A DNA stretch of 64,000 nt from CBDCWQ01 sp965223435. Lineage in GTDB: Bacteria > Myxococcota > Kuafuiibacteriia > Kuafuiibacteriales > Kuafuiibacteriaceae. Each line of letters begins with the position of its first letter. Position 1 is the first letter of the stretch. Positions 22,201 to 28,200 of the stretch are shown in pieces. Both the position numbers and the translations under genes were made by a program. The notes under the pieces are model-generated. The model did not search any database, was not told where the DNA came from, and saw only the letters and a program-made list of their open reading frames with translations. The DNA is taken from positions 1,178,001 to 1,242,000 of the forward strand of contig CBDCWQ010000023.1 of assembly GCA_965223435.1 (NCBI GenBank), in the 5' to 3' direction.

Positions 22201-25200
22201 GAGACTTCCCCGTGGGTCGATGTCTCCCTGGCAGCGGCGGTCCTCAACGGCGAAAATGGCTTCGGGTCGGATAAAGGCTTCAACCCGCGCTACGCCGTCC
22301 AGGGCCGGGAAAAAGCCACCCTCAGTACGGGCTATGCCGTCATTCCGGCCATTCCTGAATTGAATCCGTCGGATCGGGCTCAGCCCTTGGTCGGTGGAGA
22401 GACCATTGACCTGTACGCGTGGAACGGGGCCCAGGGGGCACCCCGGGACCTGTCGCAACCGTCCATCACCGTGGAAGAGGCCTCTTTGCCTGGGGGGAGA
22501 GTGGCCATCCATCTTGGAGGATGGGGGAATTCAGAAAACCACGACCCTGATGGCTGCTATCGCGCCTATGCGATTCCGACCACGGGCGTGAACTTTGGCG
22601 AGTTCATTCGCATGAGCTCAGAAGACTTGGCCCGCCACGAGCGTACCGGCTGTTCGGGCGAGGTGTTTGTGGATGAGGTGAGTCCGCCAGGCGAAACGCT
22701 CGTGACCTATGCCTTTGCTTCGAGGAGCATCGATTTCAGTGATTTCGCGGACGCCATCTTTTCGGGTGAGGTGGTTCTCACCACGGTGGGTGAGGTCCCT
22801 GACCAACCGGGTGGCACCTCTTTGGAGGACGATGAGCTTTACCAAAAGACCGATGGGGCCTTGGCCTTTGATGGCGAGGTGAAGGACTTGGTGCGTGCGG
22901 CCGAAGAGCCGGAAGACACCCTTTGCACCAGCATCCGGGTGAAAAACCACAGCCCGCTCGAGGGTGGCGATGTCTACCAGTTCTCAGAGTACCAAGTGCT
23001 CGGGGCCAAATGGCTCTATACCTTGCACGAGGGCGGCGACCTCTTCGAAACGATCGCGCCCGGCGAAACGGCTGCGGTGACGGCATGTGTCAAGGCGACG
23101 GACGCCGATGCGCTGCCTAAGGGTGCTGACGCCTGGTACTCGCTGGTGAAGCTGGGATTGACCAATACCCGGACCGGCGAAACGGTGACGGTCACCAAAC
23201 CGGTCAAGCTCCGCTTTGAAGAGCGCCAAAACTTGGTGGTGCCGCTTGCGGCCGACGGTGTCCTCAAAGTTGAGTTGAGAGGCTGCGAAACCTACACCGT
23301 ACACAATCGGGGCGACCACGCCGTCGAATGGCACGCGACCGCCAATTCCGTGTACCCCGACCCCCAGGCACCGGTGGGCATGCTGGTGCACCCCGAAGCA
23401 CCTCGGACCTTGGCCGCGGGCGCCGAAGATGAACTGGTGGTCTGCGCCCAGGCCCGTGAACTCGACGTGGAGCGCATTGCCGGTCATGCGATCACCCTCG
23501 GTGATGTGGCGCTTATCAACCTCACCGACGGTCAGACCCAAAGCTTCAAGGTTTCGACCAAGGGCGATGACGTGTCCTCTGTGGCCACGTTGCCTTCCGG
23601 GATTCCGGGGATCGAGAACTGCGGTTCTGGACGGGGCGGGGCGACGGTCATCAAGGACGGCTACTGGAGCTACGAAGTGTTGCCGAACGTGGTGAAGAAT
23701 GACGGCAGTGAGCCGTTTTTCGTTGAAGTGAGGACGTCTCAGACCCTGGGTGAGCTCAAAGACCTTGGTCTGACTTTGGCGGGCTTCATCGAAGGGCCCG
23801 ACGGAGCGACGTCTGGAGCTCGGGTGTTGTTCCGAGACGACGGGATCAGCCCGGATCATACCAAGGGCGACGGCATCTATGTGGCCGGCCCGTTCCGTTA
23901 CGTGGGGCCGGCACAAAAATACTTCGGCGATGACCGAAACGGGCCCGTCGGCGCGTCGGTGACCAAGGTTGGCTTTGACCTTGGGGATCCGACGGTCGGT
24001 ACGTTTGCCATCGCACCATCCTTGGGGTTGATCGATAGCACCATCGCGGAGCGGTTGGCGCCGAATCTCAAGACGACGAACAATGGTCAGGCCGGCGATT
24101 ACTTCGCCAACGTGTGTCGGAACCAGAGCACGACGCAAAGCGAGCTTCGCGGTTTGGGCTTTGATCCGACCGGTTTGGCCCAGGACTTCTACGCGGCGGG
24201 TTTTGCGGACGAGTTCCAGTTCATGGTGGGCGTGTCCACCAACCACGTCGAAAAAATCGGCCAGGAGAACATCAACAAGCGGGGCGGCCATTCGCGCGTG
24301 GTTCGCGACAACACCCCCGGCCTCGATGTGGCCGAGGGCGGGGTGGATGTCGGGGATCGATACGGAAGCCAAAAGTCGCTTGAAGCCGTGGCCTATGTCG
24401 ATGTGCTGGGGCCCGGTGTCAGCAGTTACCGGGTCACCCACGAAATCATGCATCGATTTGGGGCGTACTGGAAAGGCACAGTGAACGTGGAGGGCATCGA
24501 CCTTCCGCTGACCGACGGGAACCACTATCTTTTGAACGTGGGTGGCGGCAGCCTGCTCAGCCCCATCACGCTCCAAGATCAAGGCTTTAGCTTTGAGGAC
24601 CAGGGCAACGGCAAGGTGCGTATTGTTTGCCAGAATTTCCGAAAGGCGACAAAGGTCGATGAATACCTGATGGGTGTGCGCCCTGCGTCCACCGCAGGGT
24701 CCATCCCCGTTCTGGTGAGTGAGTCCCAAACCGGTCGATGCGGAGATGTGATTCCAGGTCGGGTGGTGCCGGTCTCCGTGGCGAACCACATCGTGCCGAA
24801 GTGGGGCAGCCGGCCGGCGGCGAGCCGCACCAACTACCGCATTGCCTTTGTGGGCGAGACTTTGGGTCGAACCATGACCCCGCGCGAGCTGGCATTTTAT
24901 GAGACGTTGGCCAAGCACTACACGCGCGAACTTCCAGAAGGCGCTTTGCCGGTGCTGGACGAACGCAACTGGGTGTCTATCGATCACTACTTCCCGGATT
25001 CGATCCGTTTTGAGTCGGCCCTCTTGCTGGACGAAAACTTTGTGGCCGGTCCCGTGACCCAGATTGCCTTCGAGCAGCCTTTGGGCATTGTGGGCCATTG
25101 GTCCTTTGACGGGGCCAGCTTGTCAGAAGACAAAAGCTTCCTTCGCCACGCCGCCGTGGTGGACGGAGAATCGTTGCCGGGCATGGGAGGCGGCGCCCTC

Positions 25201-28200
25201 AAGGGGACCCTCAAGGTGGATGCGCCCGCCCTTCAGTTCGGAAAGAACGAGGCCGTCATGATCAGTGTGTGGGTGTGGCCAGACCCGACCAGCAAGACAC
25301 ACGAAGTGATTTTGGGTAACCTCGGTGGTCGGCGTCATGGGAACCCGGGCTCAGTCCGCCAGGGCTGGGAGATCGCGCGTGAAGGAAACGGCCAGGTATC
25401 GGCGAGGACGACCAACCTCCAGGGCGCGCCGCAGGTGAAGTTGTCTGGTCAGCTCAACGTCGGCGAGTGGAACCACATCGTATGGAGGGTGCGTCCGAAA
25501 CAAGAAACCATCGAATTTGCGCTCATGGTCAACGGCTTAACGAAGACAGAGTCCCGCGGAAAATCATTCTTTGCGGACTTCAAGCACCCGGCGGCCGTGG
25601 TTCTGGGAGGCGGCCGAGAGGGACGTGACTTCACGGGCACCACCGATGAGCTCCGGTTTTACCGAGGCAAATACACCAAAAAGGATGCGCTTCGGCTATT
25701 TCATGGCGAGGAGGTCGCCCATGGGGACCCCGAGTCGAAGATGCGTGTCTTGACGCTCCATCTCGATCCGGACGGGGCATCGGCCGCGACCGCCAGTGGG
25801 GTCACGGTCTATCGCAACCATTATGGGGTGACCGAGTTGGTGTTCGAGGATGGTTTTGTGCCCGGTGCGGTGGTGAAGCTCCCGGCATCAGGCCTTCCGC
25901 CGGATGCGCTCCCCACGCTTGAACCTTTCGAAGTGGCTCCGTTCCTCGTCGACCACGATGCGTCGTCGAAGTTTGTGGACCACGTGGGCGTGACGCCGGC
26001 CGTAGAGGTGCCCGCTTGGCTCCAAATTTTTGGTGTGGCCGGGTCCGCCTGGGCAGACGACACCGAAGATGGGGTGACCTACGTATTCCTCCCCGGTGAT
26101 TCGGTGACCAACTGGACCCAGGATCTGTTGAACGGTGACGCACGGGTGGTGAGCCTCGCGCTCGATGGTGTCAAGGAATGGGCGCCGGGCGAGTTGGTCA
26201 GTACCGATAGTAGCAATCCTCTGTACAAGCCATTCGAGGCTTACAGGCCGCCCGCGGACTTCGAAGAGTTACCGGACGCCTTCTTCGTTGAGAACGCCAA
26301 CATCAATCCTTTTGACGGGCTTCATCTCGAGGTGACGGCTGGCGAGGGCCTGGCGTGGGGCTCGTTTCGTGTGACCCACGAGGTCAAGGACTTACGGCTC
26401 CATTCGGGTATTTCGGGGGGTGATATCTGGGACCCGCTCAAAAAGGCCATCGACCGGATGGAGGTTGAGTGGGGCTACGACAAGTCTCCGAGGACCTACA
26501 AGGCGGTGTTTACGTACCCTGAGACGGCAGAGGGTGTGGACCTTCCGCTCTGGATTGGCGGCGTGAAATTTCCAGTGACGGTCAAGTATCTTGAAAATGA
26601 AGACATTCAGTCACTCACCGGCGAAGAGCTCCTAGGTGAAAAACTCCCGTTCTTCTTCGATACCAATGCTCTGAGGGGCTACGAGGGACATACCTTTGTC
26701 GCGTACATGCAAATCGTAAACCTAACGGGTTATGATCCCGACATCGCGGTCATCACGGGTGGTGACCATGATGTCATGGTCCTCACGGGCGAGGATGACG
26801 TCGAAACCGTGAAGTTGAGCGATATTCCGAACGATAGGATTTTCACCCGCAAGGTTTCGATCAAGGTGAAAAACCGCGCGTTGGTGGTGCGGGAGCCGGT
26901 GGTTGAACATGAGTTTTTTGTCCGGAATGCACCCGCCGGGCTCTACAACGTCAGCGTGCACGGTCCGGATGAGCTCGAGGAAGAGGGTCTCAAGCTTGTG
27001 GCCTCTCAGCGGCAGGCTTTTGTGAACACGGAGGGCAAGGCGCCACTCAAGCTGGTGTTTGATCCGCTGCTGGTTCCGCGGGCTGAGGACATGACCATTT
27101 CGTTGGTCAACGTGGCCACGGGGAAAGAATATAAAGAGTCGCTTGCGCTTCGGGCCCACCCCGACGGCATCACGCCTCTCGACTGGAGCCCACAAGGGGG
27201 CAAACAAGTGCTGTTCCGGGACTTCGAGCACCCGGAGGCTGCCGGCGTAGGCTCCTGGGGCGTCTCACCTGCAGGGCTCGGAGGCCGACGATTTCTTGAC
27301 TGGGTTGAGGGCAGCTTTGCCTTCCACTTTGGAATCGACAAGCTTACGACCAACGTCGCAAGTTATGGTGCTCTTTGGAAGACAAGCGACCTCCCCTTGA
27401 TCGTCGAACCCAAGGTCTTGACCTTCGATGTCAAGAGCGTCACCCAAGCGGGTGTGGGAGCGCAAGTTGCCTTCACCTGGACCGAGAACAGCGGCGAGCG
27501 CTGGCGGTCAGCCCCACTCGCGTTGACCGAAAACTACCAGACCATGGTGCTGGCTTTCCCAGACGATTTTGTCCCCGATGGGTACGCGCAGGCCCAGGTG
27601 AGAAGCGACTTCAACGATGTGCCCGATCCCCATGAGCTGGCGGCCATCGCGTTTGTGTTCACCGCGGGTGAGGAGGACCGAAAGGATGTCATCTTCGCCC
27701 TTGATCATATGATTCTTCACGAGGGCGACCCCGACGACATTGCTCGGGAGGTGGGTGGCATCCGGGTCATTCCCCCGAAACGGGAGGAAGAAGAAGAACT
27801 GGAGCCGGAAGAGATCATCGAGGGTCCGAACGTCGAGTTCGCCGGGGCTTCGGAGCGTCCGAAGACCATCAATCCCGAGGACTTCAACTTGGTGGCACAA
27901 ACGGTGACCTACCTCGACATCCTCGCGGGACGGGTCGCGGTGCCCGTGGAGTACTACGGCGCGTTTGGCACTGAGTACTTGCTCGAGAGTGCGTGGGGAA
28001 CGCTCTCTCCCGACGACCCCTACATGTTCTTCCAGCCAGGCGGACAGACCACGGAGGTCAAGCTCAAGCCCAACATCGCGCTCCTCAAAAGCCTTCGCAA
28101 CGAAGTGGCCAAGCTTCGGGGAGAAACCGACGAAGAAACCACAGATGTTTGGGAAGTACTCTTCTTTGTGGACCCGGTGACCGGCGAGCGTCTTGGGCAG